Source: Veillonella parvula
GTDB lineage: Bacteria; Bacillota; Negativicutes; Veillonellales; Veillonellaceae
Direction of reading: 5' to 3'
DNA length: 64,000 bases
NCBI RefSeq assembly: GCF_902810435.1
Contig: NZ_LR778174.1
Location: 1,720,501 to 1,784,500 of the forward strand
Made by a program: the position numbers and the translations under genes
Part shown: in pieces, positions 41,804-50,768 of the stretch
Layout of the letters: every line of letters begins with the position of its first letter
Position numbering within the stretch: the stretch's first letter is position 1
The notes under the pieces: generated by a model
Told to the model about the DNA's origin: nothing
What the model saw: only the letters and a program-made list of their open reading frames with translations
Databases searched by the model: none

Positions 41804-42268
41804 TTAGTCGATTGCAATAACATGATCTGGATGTGCAATACTAACTACAGCATGTTTAGGATTATTGTTATGTTCTAAGTACAACTGATCCCCTTCAATA
41901 TGTCCACGCCAGCCAACGACAATAGGATACTTCTTACTAATAGTTTTTAACAACTCAAATGGTTTTAGATTTAAGATAGGTGCAAAGAATACATTAATGC
42001 CATCTAGCAAGACTACTTCCGTATCGCTACGGCTAAGAGCACGGCAAATAACTTCTTCCGCTAATTGAGGCCGTTCATCACGAGGCACGAGCAAAAACTC
42101 TTCCTCGATGAGTTGCTTAGCTTCCAAGTATTTCCAGCCCTTCTGCTCAGACAATTCACGAATTAGCAAACTTTTACCAGAACCTGGACCACCAACGATA
42201 AACAATATACGTTCATCATCACCTTGAATCTTTTCCCAACGTTCTTTTACATCTTGTACAGTAACCAT
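41804..42268 (-). CDS. BrxF-like P-loop ATPase (orphan)
   Basis: A 154-residue single-domain P-loop protein. Walker A is GGPGSGKS at residues 26-33 and Walker B is VVLLDG at 85-90. The layout matches BrxF, the small P-loop protein of BREX-3 phage-defence systems: short helical N-terminus, GxPGSGK, LLDGINVFFAPILNLKPFELL, then PIVVGWRGHIEGDQLYLEH. That assignment rests on recalled family features, not a search. No other BREX gene (brxC, pglX, pglZ, brxHII) is nearby. The gene follows a secreted protein and hypAB by 28 bp, probably in the same operon. Its role here is unknown. Confidence 0.6.
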   Translation of the reverse strand: MVTVQDVKERWEKIQGDDERILFIVGGPGSGKSLLIRELSEQKGWKYLEAKQLIEEEFLLVPRDERPQLAEEVICRALSRSDTEVVLLDGINVFFAPILNLKPFELLKTISKKYPIVVGWRGHIEGDQLYLEHNNNPKHAVVSIAHPDHVIAID

Positions 42269-42296
42269 ACCCTTTGCCTCCTCGCTGTGACCTATC

Positions 42297-43718
42297 CTAT
42301 TTTACAGGACGGTCAGATAACATAACGGATTTGATATATTGGTTTTTATCATCTAGGGCAAACTGTAAATAAGAGTTGCTTGCCGCTGGATTTTTATATT
42401 CATATACGGTAGACGTCCCCGCCTTTGTTGTAGATTCAACAATACGAGTTGGCATACCATACACAAAGAGCAATAAATATTTGGTATCACCCATCGCGAT
42501 TCCACGACGTGTAGGCGTATAAACATTTAATAATACGCGATTGATAAGATCTTTTTTATCTACACTCACACCGTATTCATTATAGCCAATAAATGTGGAG
42601 CCAAACAATATGCCTTGATGTTTCCAATCATTATTAGGATCATTAACAAAATGGTCATTCAACTTGAAACCACGCAATACAAAATCATCAGCCGTAAGTG
42701 TACCAGCTTCAAAATCATACACTTCAGCTTTCGGCAATCCAAACCTAGGCCATACTTGTCCACTAATAATGTCTACAGCCTCTATATTGCTTTGTTTAAT
42801 GGTGAAAGCAATATATTCTTTTTGCTGACCAAGCATAGATTGTTGTTGGCTATTACTATTTGTATTCTCTACAGGACTCTTAAACTCCTTTTTTTGAGGC
42901 AATGAATTTTCGGAATGCCCCTCATAAAGGAAAATATACGTCTCATTTTTCTTATCACGCCACATCGCATTAGGACTGCCATAGGCAAATATCAATTCCA
43001 TCCGTGTGCTACCAGGGCCAATGTCACGTACTGTATTAGCGCCTTTTTTCGTACTATGAATATTTGTAATAGTATTTGGTTCAAAGAAGTAAGTCGCCCC
43101 TTGACCGCGCAATTGATTGTTAACCAACAATTCTTGAGCAGGTCCAGTATATACAGTTACTGCTACATCTTTCATGTAATACGTAGTAAAGTTATCACGT
43201 ACCTCAGTTTTTTCTACATCTTTTGGGACTTCAAACTGATTCCCCAATCGGTATGTGCCAATAGCATAGTCATCTTGAGAACCTAAAGGCGGTAAACTGT
43301 TTGCCGTATAAGACTTACCAATATCAGCTAAATTATTCTGAGTGATACTCGGCAAAGGACCTTCGTTCTCACTAGCCGCTTGCCAGAATTGTATAGAATC
43401 ACCAAATTCAGTTACAGCCATTTGCTCTGCGAGCCATCCAGTTTTAGAACCTTCCTGTTTCGTTTTTGGGTCTAGCTTAACAACTCTAACTGGTGCATTA
43501 TCAAGGTAAGACAAGCTATCAACCTCACCAGTTCCATCTACACTACCATCATTGCTCGCATTAGCGGAATCTTGAGCTACAACGTTAGTGTCATCAGTAG
43601 TTTCTACTGCAACTGGGTTAACAGTGGAAATGGCAGGCTCTGCTGCATAACTGATTGTAGTAGCACACAAGCCCACAAGGAGGGCTGCTACAATACGGCT
43701 CTTCATAGAATAGTTCAT
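42297..43718 (-). CDS. exported protein of unknown function with an internal duplication
   Basis: A 473-residue protein with a signal peptide (hydrophobic segment about 9-22, likely cleavage after SYA near residue 25) and a low-complexity acidic Asn/Asp/Thr stretch up to about 65. The rest contains two related units. Unit 1 (about 152-318) has YRLGNQFEV, GSTRMELIFAYGSPNAMW and a final YIAFTIKQSNIEAVDI. Unit 2 (about 347-470) has RGFKLNDHFV, GDTKYLLLFVYGMPTRIV and YLQFALDDKNQYIKSVML. I do not recognise the family; the fold may resemble SmpA/OmlA-like modules. The ATG overlaps the hypB stop as ATGA, so it is co-translated with hypB. Confidence 0.85.
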   Translation of the reverse strand: MNYSMKSRIVAALLVGLCATTISYAAEPAISTVNPVAVETTDDTNVVAQDSANASNDGSVDGTGEVDSLSYLDNAPVRVVKLDPKTKQEGSKTGWLAEQMAVTEFGDSIQFWQAASENEGPLPSITQNNLADIGKSYTANSLPPLGSQDDYAIGTYRLGNQFEVPKDVEKTEVRDNFTTYYMKDVAVTVYTGPAQELLVNNQLRGQGATYFFEPNTITNIHSTKKGANTVRDIGPGSTRMELIFAYGSPNAMWRDKKNETYIFLYEGHSENSLPQKKEFKSPVENTNSNSQQQSMLGQQKEYIAFTIKQSNIEAVDIISGQVWPRFGLPKAEVYDFEAGTLTADDFVLRGFKLNDHFVNDPNNDWKHQGILFGSTFIGYNEYGVSVDKKDLINRVLLNVYTPTRRGIAMGDTKYLLLFVYGMPTRIVESTTKAGTSTVYEYKNPAASNSYLQFALDDKNQYIKSVMLSDRPVK

Positions 43719-44368
43719 CGATTATTCTCCAACTGTGCACGCAACCAATTCAACCATGTTTCAAGACCGTTGTGGGCCGTGCAACTTACTTCAAAAATTT
43801 CTCCATTTGGATTTAAATTACGGATATCTTGTATTGCCTGCTCCTTTTTGAAAGGCACATAAGGCAATAAATCAATCTTGTTAATAAGGATGGCCTTAGA
43901 CTCTTTAAAGATTAACGGATACTTAAGGGGCTTATCTTCACCTTCGGTAACAGATAAAATCGTTACTTTCATGCTTTCACCAATCTCAAATTCCGCAGGG
44001 CAGACTAAATTGCCTACATTTTCAATAATAATCATATCGAGATCATCAAGATTAAGATCACCTAAGGCATCTTGAATCATCTGTGCATCGAGATGGCACC
44101 CACCAACTGTATTAATCTGGATAACAGGCACACCCAACTCATGAATGCGCTTGGCATCCTTTGCCGTAAATAAATCGCCTTCAATAACGGCTAAGCGATA
44201 ATCCTTTTTTAAATCTTGTAAGGTTGCCTCCAAAAGGGAGGTCTTACCTGCCCCAGGTGAACCTAACAGGTTAAATACAAATATATTCTTTTCCTTAAAC
44301 AACTGTTGTAAGGACTCTGCAATAGCATCGTTTTTTGCCAGTACATTAGTTTTAACTTGAACTTGCAT
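43715..44368 (-). CDS. hypB: hydrogenase nickel incorporation GTPase HypB
   Basis: GTPase that delivers nickel to the NiFe hydrogenase large subunit. The 217 residues have the P-loop GSPGAGKTS near residue 38, the metal-site Cys-His in NTVGGCHLDAQMI, the switch region NVGNLVCPAEFEIGE, and the G4 motif NKIDLLPY. The N-terminal His-rich or CxxCGC nickel-storage segment is absent. It follows hypA by 15 bp. No hydrogenase structural gene is in the window. Confidence 0.93.
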   Translation of the reverse strand: MQVQVKTNVLAKNDAIAESLQQLFKEKNIFVFNLLGSPGAGKTSLLEATLQDLKKDYRLAVIEGDLFTAKDAKRIHELGVPVIQINTVGGCHLDAQMIQDALGDLNLDDLDMIIIENVGNLVCPAEFEIGESMKVTILSVTEGEDKPLKYPLIFKESKAILINKIDLLPYVPFKKEQAIQDIRNLNPNGEIFEVSCTAHNGLETWLNWLRAQLENNR

Positions 44369-44383
44369 GCCCTAACCTTTCTA

Positions 44384-44725
44384 TCAATCGATATCTATAG
44401 AGGTCACTTGTAGCTCGCGACCGCCTATAGTTTGTACGAAATGGCTGTCACAATAAGGACAAATAAACGTATAATTTTTTACAAAAAATATTTTATCACA
44501 ATCTAAACACTTTCCTTCAATAGGAACTGTATTGATTTCTATGCGTGAGCCTTCCGCAGGTGTTCCCTTCGTAATGGCTTCCCAACAAAATAGCAATGAA
44601 TCCGGTTCTACCCCACTCATTAAACCTAAGTCTAGTTGAATAGAATGAATGACTGTCGCATCATGTTGACGTAAGGTATCGAGCGCTACATCAAGAATAC
44701 CTTCTGCTATAGACATCTCATGCAT
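44384..44725 (-). CDS. hypA: hydrogenase maturation nickel metallochaperone HypA
   Basis: Nickel chaperone working with HypB. The 113 residues start MHEMSI, which holds the nickel-binding N-terminal His2. The zinc domain has two CxxC pairs (CLDC and CPYC) separated by a short loop. The start overlaps the folD stop by 8 bp, so folD-hypA-hypB form one transcript. The cysteine spacing fits HypA well. Confidence 0.93.
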   Translation of the reverse strand: MHEMSIAEGILDVALDTLRQHDATVIHSIQLDLGLMSGVEPDSLLFCWEAITKGTPAEGSRIEINTVPIEGKCLDCDKIFFVKNYTFICPYCDSHFVQTIGGRELQVTSIDID

Positions 44726-45545
44726 GATATGCCTCGTATACCGCTTCTAGCATCATTGTCGTTGTTACGGATCCAACACCTCCTGGTACAGGAGTAATGG
44801 CAGATGCAATATCTTTTACCGCATCATAATCAACATCACCTACAGTTTTGCCGTCCAGTTCATTAATACCTACATCAATAACAACAGCACCAGGCTTAAT
44901 CATATTAGCAGTAATCATATGAGCACGACCAGCCGCAGCAATAATAATATCACCACGCTTTACTTGCTCTACTAGATCAGAAGTTCTAGAATGGCACATT
45001 GTAACAGTACCATGTGCAGCGAGTGCCATAAGCGCTACAGGTTTACCGATAACTTGGCTACGACCGACTACAACCACATGTTTTCCTTCTAAAGGAATAT
45101 TATAGTGATTTAAAATAGCCATACAAGCCTTAGCCGTACAAGGAGCAAAGCCACCCTTACCAGCTGTTACTAAACCGATGTTATATGTTGTAAGACCATC
45201 AATATCTTTTTTAGGATCTAACATATCGATAAGAGCTTCTGTATCAATGTGTTTAGGCATTGGCATTAGCGGTAAAATTCCATGAATAGATGGATCAGTA
45301 TTTAATTCATGCAACGCCGCTACTACTTCATCTTGCGTTGCCGTTTCAGGCAATTGCTTTAGCACAAAACCATAGCCAAAATTTTTAGCTGTTTTTTCCA
45401 TAAATGTAGCATACATATGAGCGCCATGGTCTTCACCGACAAGTAACACTGCCATAGTAATCACAGAGTTGCCTACTGCTGCAACTTTTTCTTGTAAAAT
45501 CGCCTTGTGGGCATCTGCTACCGCTTTCCCTCGTAATTCGATCAT
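44718..45545 (-). CDS. folD: methylenetetrahydrofolate dehydrogenase / cyclohydrolase
   Basis: Bifunctional enzyme of one-carbon folate metabolism, interconverting methylene- and formyl-THF. The 275 residues (ATG at 45545 with a GGAG box 6 nt upstream) contain the catalytic-loop region GAHMYATFMEKTAKNFGYGF, the GRSQVIGKPVALMAL NADP-binding motif and the C-terminal TPVPGGVGSVTTTMML. The last motif is usually PGGVGPMT; SV replaces PM. A terminator separates it from the upstream PBP gene. Confidence 0.93.
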   Translation of the reverse strand: MIELRGKAVADAHKAILQEKVAAVGNSVITMAVLLVGEDHGAHMYATFMEKTAKNFGYGFVLKQLPETATQDEVVAALHELNTDPSIHGILPLMPMPKHIDTEALIDMLDPKKDIDGLTTYNIGLVTAGKGGFAPCTAKACMAILNHYNIPLEGKHVVVVGRSQVIGKPVALMALAAHGTVTMCHSRTSDLVEQVKRGDIIIAAAGRAHMITANMIKPGAVVIDVGINELDGKTVGDVDYDAVKDIASAITPVPGGVGSVTTTMMLEAVYEAYHA

Positions 45546-45580
45546 AAGTATCTCCATTCATTCAAACTATTTATAAAAAA

Positions 45581-45600
45581 GGTGCCTCCTGAGAGGCACC
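45581..45600 (-). terminator. intrinsic terminator after the PBP gene
   Basis: Stem GGTGCCTC / GAGGCACC with loop CTGA, followed on the minus strand by TTTTTT. It lies between the PBP stop codon and folD. Confidence 0.92.
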
Positions 45601-45645
45601 AAAGTCTCTTATTCTATTATATAACGAACTGTCTATAATTTCTAA

Positions 45646-47616
45646 TTATCTACTAAAGTGAACGGTAATTGCCGTCCCGGGTTGAACAGTAGTGCCCCCA
45701 CTTTCATCTTGAGAAACGGCAATACCCGTTCCATCTGGCTTAAACGCAAGCCCCGCCTTATGTAACCAATCACGTACCTCACCATAGGTGAAGCCCGTAA
45801 AATTAGGTAATGTTACGGAACCATCACCAGAAAGATGTGGCTCTGGTAATGTATTGCTAGGTTTAACAGCTACAGGAGTACTATCTTTAACATATGGGCT
45901 CAATTGGTAGTACCGTACAAGTTGAGACACGATGTCTTTAAATACTGGCGCTGCAATTTGTCCACCATAAATAGACCCTTTTTGAGGATCGTCAATGGCT
46001 ACAAGGACCACAAATTTTGGATCCTCTACAGGGCCAAAGCCGATAAAGGATGCAATGTATTGACCATCTAAATAGCCCCCACGTTTAGTGTCTAGTTTTT
46101 CTGCGGTACCAGTTTTACCACCGAAGTGGTAGCCTTCCACCATCGCTTTGTTACCACCGCCTTCAGACACCTCTTTTTCCAAGATATCTACAATAGTTTT
46201 TGCTGTTTCCTCTGGCACTGGTTGACCTACTACAGTATTTTCGGTAGTGCTTGTTACTTCCCCTTGAGCATTACTATAGGACTTGATAATATGCGGACGC
46301 ATCATAGCACCCCCATTAGAAAGAGCACCAAAGGCACGTACCATTTGTAACGGCGTAACCGCAATACCTTGACCGATAGACATAGTCGCTACATCCAACT
46401 TACTCATATCTTCCGGATTATACAGGATACCTGCCCCTTCACCAGGCAATTCAATGCCCGTTTCAGAGCCAAAACCATAATCGCGTACATATTTAGAAAG
46501 GATATCTGCTCCAGTTGTTGTACCAATTTCTGCCATACCTGTATTGATAGAATACTTCAAGATATCTAGCAATCGAACTGGTCCATAACCTTCACCATTC
46601 CAGTTTCTCATCACATGACCATTCGCTACAAAGGCCCCTTTATCATTGTACACGGTTTCTAATTTCCACTTTCCTGACGCAAGAGCTGCAGATGCAACGA
46701 TTGGTTTGAATGTAGAACCTGGTTCGTATAAGTTAGTAACAGCAATATTTTTGAAAGCCTCTTCCCCACTTTGGTTATAATTGTTAGGATCATAGCTTGG
46801 ACGATTTGCCATCGCAAGAATTTCACCAGTCTTAGGATCCATAACAATAACGCTAGCATGTTTAGCCCCTGTATCAGCCATCGCTTTATCAAGCGCACGT
46901 TCTGCAATAAATTGGATGGTCGCATCGATTGTTAATGTTACGCTTTTACCCTTATCAGGTAAGAACTTGGACAATACGGAACCAAAGATAGCATTACCTT
47001 TGTTATCAGTAGCAACGATTTCTTGCTGCACACCACCCTTTAACTCTTCATCAAGGACCATTTCGAGGCCATCAAGGCCTTTATCATCGGTGCCTACAAA
47101 CCCTAGTATTTGAGCCGCTAGTACACCATTTGGGTAATAACGTTTGGACTCTTCCACAAAGTTAAGGCCCGCAATATTATTCTCCTTAATGACTTGTGCC
47201 ACCGCCTTAGACTTGTCCGCATCCATCATGCGATTAATCCATACGAAGGCAGAATCCTCTTGCAGAGCTTTCACAATATTTTCTTTTGACATGGTTACAT
47301 ATGGCGAAATGAGTTCCGCAATCTCTTGGGGAGACTGTTTAATCATCTTAGGATCCGCATACAAAGATTTTGTAACCACACTCATCGCCAAAGGCTTACC
47401 ATTACGGTCATAGATCGTACCGCGCGGTGATTGTAATTTTCTATCTACTTGAACCTGTAATAAATTTTTCTTCTCCAGGTCAAATGTATCAAAGACCTGC
47501 AACTGTGCCAAACGCCCTATGAGGACAAAGGCAACAGTCATGAGAATGGCAAGACACCAAGTAGTACGACTCCAACCACTCATGCGTCGCAACGCTTTAT
47601 TTAGTAAATTCATCAT
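45646..47616 (-). CDS. class B penicillin-binding protein (SpoVD/FtsI type) with PASTA domain
   Basis: Transpeptidase for septal or cell-wall peptidoglycan crosslinking. The 656-residue protein has one N-terminal membrane helix (about 19-40) and the dimerisation domain RGTIYDRNGKPLAMS. The penicillin-binding core has the catalytic STFK (near 303), SIN (near 357) and KTGT (near 500) motifs. A single C-terminal PASTA domain follows at about 598-656. This layout is the SpoVD/PBP2 type, and in a non-sporulating Negativicute it probably acts as the division PBP. The ATG overlaps the cca stop as ATGA. Two adjacent ATGs leave a one-codon uncertainty in the start. Confidence 0.93.
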   Translation of the reverse strand: MMNLLNKALRRMSGWSRTTWCLAILMTVAFVLIGRLAQLQVFDTFDLEKKNLLQVQVDRKLQSPRGTIYDRNGKPLAMSVVTKSLYADPKMIKQSPQEIAELISPYVTMSKENIVKALQEDSAFVWINRMMDADKSKAVAQVIKENNIAGLNFVEESKRYYPNGVLAAQILGFVGTDDKGLDGLEMVLDEELKGGVQQEIVATDNKGNAIFGSVLSKFLPDKGKSVTLTIDATIQFIAERALDKAMADTGAKHASVIVMDPKTGEILAMANRPSYDPNNYNQSGEEAFKNIAVTNLYEPGSTFKPIVASAALASGKWKLETVYNDKGAFVANGHVMRNWNGEGYGPVRLLDILKYSINTGMAEIGTTTGADILSKYVRDYGFGSETGIELPGEGAGILYNPEDMSKLDVATMSIGQGIAVTPLQMVRAFGALSNGGAMMRPHIIKSYSNAQGEVTSTTENTVVGQPVPEETAKTIVDILEKEVSEGGGNKAMVEGYHFGGKTGTAEKLDTKRGGYLDGQYIASFIGFGPVEDPKFVVLVAIDDPQKGSIYGGQIAAPVFKDIVSQLVRYYQLSPYVKDSTPVAVKPSNTLPEPHLSGDGSVTLPNFTGFTYGEVRDWLHKAGLAFKPDGTGIAVSQDESGGTTVQPGTAITVHFSR

Positions 47617-49031
47617 TTCTCCACTGGACGGCGTAACTTATGGTCTAATGCGTCATATAGCGCATCTGGTTTATTAGGAATAACCCCATTTTGTACCTGA
47701 CCTAATAAATACTGCAATCCTTCCCCTACTTGTTTCCCAGCGAGCTTAATCACTCGTTCGTCATAATTTAAGTCCTTGGTATGTACAGGCATCTCTAAAC
47801 TAAGATCTGCCATACATTCTCCAAAGGCTAATGTTCCGTCTGTAGACGAGTAAGGTTTCCCACAACCTAATACATCGGCAGCACAAACCTTAGCTAATTG
47901 CTCCCATGCAGTGCGCATAATTTGGCTATCTCGGAATTCACCACTACGGGCTTCCTTGCGAAGCCATTTTTTCTCATTTGCATCGCCATTTTGTACAAAA
48001 TAGTGAAAGCGCATGTGGTTTTTCACAATCCACGCCACGCGTTTTACAAAGGCCTCCGGATATCCTAGTCGGGTTAATAACGTTTCTGCCATCTCCGCTC
48101 CTAGTGTATCATGCCCACGATCCGTAAGGCGTCCATTGATAACAGCACGTACCGCTGGCATTCCCTTTGCCACATCATGTAATAAGGCACCCCAACGCAA
48201 CACCAAATCCGGCTCCGTATGGGACACAACGGCTAATGTATGGTACCAACCATCGAATTCATGAAAGTCCTTTTCTTGGGGCAAATTCACGAGATGATAT
48301 AGTTCAGGCAAGATGGGAACCTCCCGAGCCGCACCATTTTCTACAACACGACAAGAGCATTCTGCCAAGCGGGATTGAACAAGGACATCAAGGCCTTTAG
48401 CCACCGCAGGCTCTAACATGAGACGATTAATCTCATTTCGTACACGTTCTAAAGACAAGCCAGGTACGCGGTGAAAAGCCTTGGGCATAGCCTCTAATAG
48501 GTCTTTACTCGGCAAAAAATCCAACTTCGCCACAAAACGGCACGCTCTAAATAATCGTAACGCATCTTCTTCAAAACGTTCCTGCGCATTACCAATGGTT
48601 CGTAACGTCTTATGTTTAATATCACGTCGTCCACCTACAAGGTCTATAACTTCACCATAACGGTTCATAGCCATGCCGTTGACAGTAAAATCACGACGCA
48701 ACACATCTTCTTCTAAGGTATCGGCATAAGTAATTTCTTCGGGACGATGGCTATCTGCACCATATCGTTCTGTTCTATATGTAGCGATTTCGTATTGCTT
48801 GCCCTCTAATGTAGCTACCACTACACCAAAAGATTTTCCTACGAGGTCTGTCGTTTGAATATCATGACCGCGAAGAACCTCAATCACTGTATCGGGACGT
48901 GCAGACGTCACAATATCGAAGTCATGTGGCTTTTGATGCATCAAAATATCGCGCACAGCGCCGCCTATGATATAAGCTTCATGGCCGGCTTCTTCTAATA
49001 CGGTCAATATTCGATTTGCTTGTTCCATCAT
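47613..49031 (-). CDS. cca: CCA tRNA nucleotidyltransferase (poly(A) polymerase family) with HD domain
   Basis: Adds or repairs the 3' CCA of tRNAs. The 472 residues include the class II nucleotidyltransferase head with GGAVRDILMHQKPHDFDIVT (catalytic Asp pair), then RRDFTVNGMAMN and EEDALRLFRACRFVAKL. A later HD-type segment has LLHDVAKG near residue 284. The ATG at 49031 has an AAAGGAG box. Several tRNAs in the window encode their CCA, so a repair role is likely. CCA-adding versus poly(A) polymerase activity cannot be settled from sequence alone. Confidence 0.88.
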   Translation of the reverse strand: MMEQANRILTVLEEAGHEAYIIGGAVRDILMHQKPHDFDIVTSARPDTVIEVLRGHDIQTTDLVGKSFGVVVATLEGKQYEIATYRTERYGADSHRPEEITYADTLEEDVLRRDFTVNGMAMNRYGEVIDLVGGRRDIKHKTLRTIGNAQERFEEDALRLFRACRFVAKLDFLPSKDLLEAMPKAFHRVPGLSLERVRNEINRLMLEPAVAKGLDVLVQSRLAECSCRVVENGAAREVPILPELYHLVNLPQEKDFHEFDGWYHTLAVVSHTEPDLVLRWGALLHDVAKGMPAVRAVINGRLTDRGHDTLGAEMAETLLTRLGYPEAFVKRVAWIVKNHMRFHYFVQNGDANEKKWLRKEARSGEFRDSQIMRTAWEQLAKVCAADVLGCGKPYSSTDGTLAFGECMADLSLEMPVHTKDLNYDERVIKLAGKQVGEGLQYLLGQVQNGVIPNKPDALYDALDHKLRRPVEK

Positions 49032-49090
49032 ACACGCTCCTTTCTGAACTAGTCTAATCTTTATTTTACTACAAATGAAAGCATGAAAAA

Positions 49091-49116
49091 AGTGCAATCC
49101 TTATAAGGATTGCACT
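49091..49116 (-). terminator. terminator overlapping the sdaAA stop codon
   Basis: A perfect 26-bp palindrome, 13 bp per arm (AGTGCAATCCTTA / TAAGGATTGCACT), followed on the minus strand by TTTTTT. The stop codon and last five codons of sdaAA are inside the hairpin. Confidence 0.88.
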
Positions 49117-49976
49117 CGTTCTGCAATAGCTGTACCTGTCGGTGTCACCGCAAGACCGCCATCACTTGTTTCACGCAATGCTGCCGGCATAGCACGGCCT
49201 ATATTATTCATCGCTTCGATAACTTCATCTGGTGGAATTTGGCTTTCAATATTCATTAACGCCATTTCAGATGCAGTAATAGCATGGACTGCATAAAAGC
49301 CATTACGCTTAACACATGGCACCTCTACGAGCCCTGCTACCGGATCACAAGCAAGCCCCAATAGATTTTTCATGCACAATGCGATAGCATGACCTACTTG
49401 ACGTGGTGAACCGCCCATCATTTCGACAATCGCTCCTGCTGCCATACACGCAGCCGTACCAATTTCCGCTTGGCAACCGCCAACAGCACCAGCAACACAA
49501 GCGCGATTTGCTACTACATTACCAATACCGGACGCAGCTAAGAAGCCTTTTACAACTGTGGCTCTCTCTAATTGGTAGTGGTCTGCTACGGCTTTCACCG
49601 CACCAGGCATAACACCACAAGAGCCCGCCGTAGGACAAGCAACAATGCGGAACATCTTTGCATTTGCCTCATTTACAGCAATAGCATACGTCATTGCCTT
49701 ATACGCAATATCGCTCATAAAACGAGGTGTTTGCCCATTAAGCTGTGCCGCTTGACCACCGGACATACCAGAAGCCGTTTTCTCCGCATAAGCTATGCCA
49801 TCTTGAATGGAGCTTTCAAAAATATCTAAGCGATTTTCTATTTCATGAACAACCGCATCTTCACTGCGGTCGTAATTCTCTAATTCATAACGCAATACTA
49901 CATCGCCAAAAGAAATATTGTTTTCCTCACCTAGGCGAATAATATCTGCAATTGTATCATATGCATAACTCATCAT
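49101..49976 (-). CDS. sdaAA: L-serine dehydratase, iron-sulfur-dependent, alpha subunit
   Basis: With SdaAB converts L-serine to pyruvate and ammonia using a labile [4Fe-4S] cluster. The 291 residues have the cysteine regions RIVACPTAGSCGVMPGAV and NLLGLACDPVAGLVEVPC, and the signature AAGAIVEMMGGSPRQVGHA. It lies 8 bp after sdaAB. Split alpha and beta subunits are typical of Firmicutes. Confidence 0.95.
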   Translation of the reverse strand: MMSYAYDTIADIIRLGEENNISFGDVVLRYELENYDRSEDAVVHEIENRLDIFESSIQDGIAYAEKTASGMSGGQAAQLNGQTPRFMSDIAYKAMTYAIAVNEANAKMFRIVACPTAGSCGVMPGAVKAVADHYQLERATVVKGFLAASGIGNVVANRACVAGAVGGCQAEIGTAACMAAGAIVEMMGGSPRQVGHAIALCMKNLLGLACDPVAGLVEVPCVKRNGFYAVHAITASEMALMNIESQIPPDEVIEAMNNIGRAMPAALRETSDGGLAVTPTGTAIAERVQSL

Positions 49977-49984
49977 TCGCCCTC

Positions 49985-50647
49985 CTATAATGCTTCAAAG
50001 GTCATCACATCCTGGATGCCTGGAAACTCGCGCATAAACTGAACTGTAATAGGATTTACCACCGTATCTGTAGTAATAACCATGACTGCATCCTTATGCT
50101 TGCCCTTACGGAATACGCGCATCGTAGCGATGTTAATATCGGACTCGCTCAATGCTTGGCTCACAAGAGAAATCGCACCAGGTCTATCCTCATGGAACAC
50201 AACGAGCGTAAACTCATCTCCTGTAATGGACATATCATTTCCATCTACTTCGGTAATCATAATCTGACCACCGCCGAGAGAGCGACCAATAACAGTCATA
50301 TGACGATTATGTTCATCATACATATCAAAACGCACCACATTCGGATGCCCTACATCAAGAGGAGACTCAATAAAAGAAAACTCCATCCCCTCTTTTTTCG
50401 CTAATTCATGGGCAACTCGGATGTTCGCATCATCCTCTTTATAACCTAATAAGCCGCCAATCAAAGCACGATCCGTACCATGCCCTTTATAAGTTTTTGC
50501 AAAAGATCCATATAATGTTAAATCTACCTTTTTAGGAGTAGCACGAAAAATACAACGCGCCATCTTGCCTAGCCGAGCAGCACCCGCTGTATGCGAACTA
50601 GACGGACCAATCATAATAGGCCCTATAATATCAAAAATACTGTTCAT
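49985..50647 (-). CDS. sdaAB: L-serine dehydratase, iron-sulfur-dependent, beta subunit
   Basis: Partner of SdaAA. The 220-residue product (ATG at 50647, after GAGG) starts MNSIFDIIGPIMIGPSSSHT with the conserved SSSHTAGA serine-binding segment. It ends with an ACT domain (FHEDRPGAISLVSQALSESD), which usually senses serine. An apparent promoter lies about 50 bp upstream. Confidence 0.95.
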   Translation of the reverse strand: MNSIFDIIGPIMIGPSSSHTAGAARLGKMARCIFRATPKKVDLTLYGSFAKTYKGHGTDRALIGGLLGYKEDDANIRVAHELAKKEGMEFSFIESPLDVGHPNVVRFDMYDEHNRHMTVIGRSLGGGQIMITEVDGNDMSITGDEFTLVVFHEDRPGAISLVSQALSESDINIATMRVFRKGKHKDAVMVITTDTVVNPITVQFMREFPGIQDVMTFEAL

Positions 50648-50698
50648 ACATACCTCTATATACACATAAACCATGTGAAAAAATCCTATTTCACCTAT

Positions 50699-50728
50699 AG
50701 TATAGCAACCAATATCGAGCCTTGTCTA
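50699..50728 (-). promoter_or_regulatory. probable sdaAB promoter
   Basis: Minus strand: -35 TAGACA (50723-50728), 18-nt spacer, -10 TATACT (50699-50704), about 50 bp upstream of the sdaAB start. Confidence 0.6.
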
Positions 50729-50768
50729 TATGCACATTAGAGGCATATTTGTTTGTCTACAGAGGACT

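Noticed and set aside
41804-42268. Complete BREX or other phage-defence island
   Set aside because: Only the single BrxF-like gene is present; neighbours are housekeeping genes, so no system is claimed.
43715-44725. A nearby NiFe hydrogenase locus implied by hypAB
   Set aside because: No hydrogenase subunit or other hyp gene occurs in the window; folD, PBP and serine dehydratase surround hypAB.
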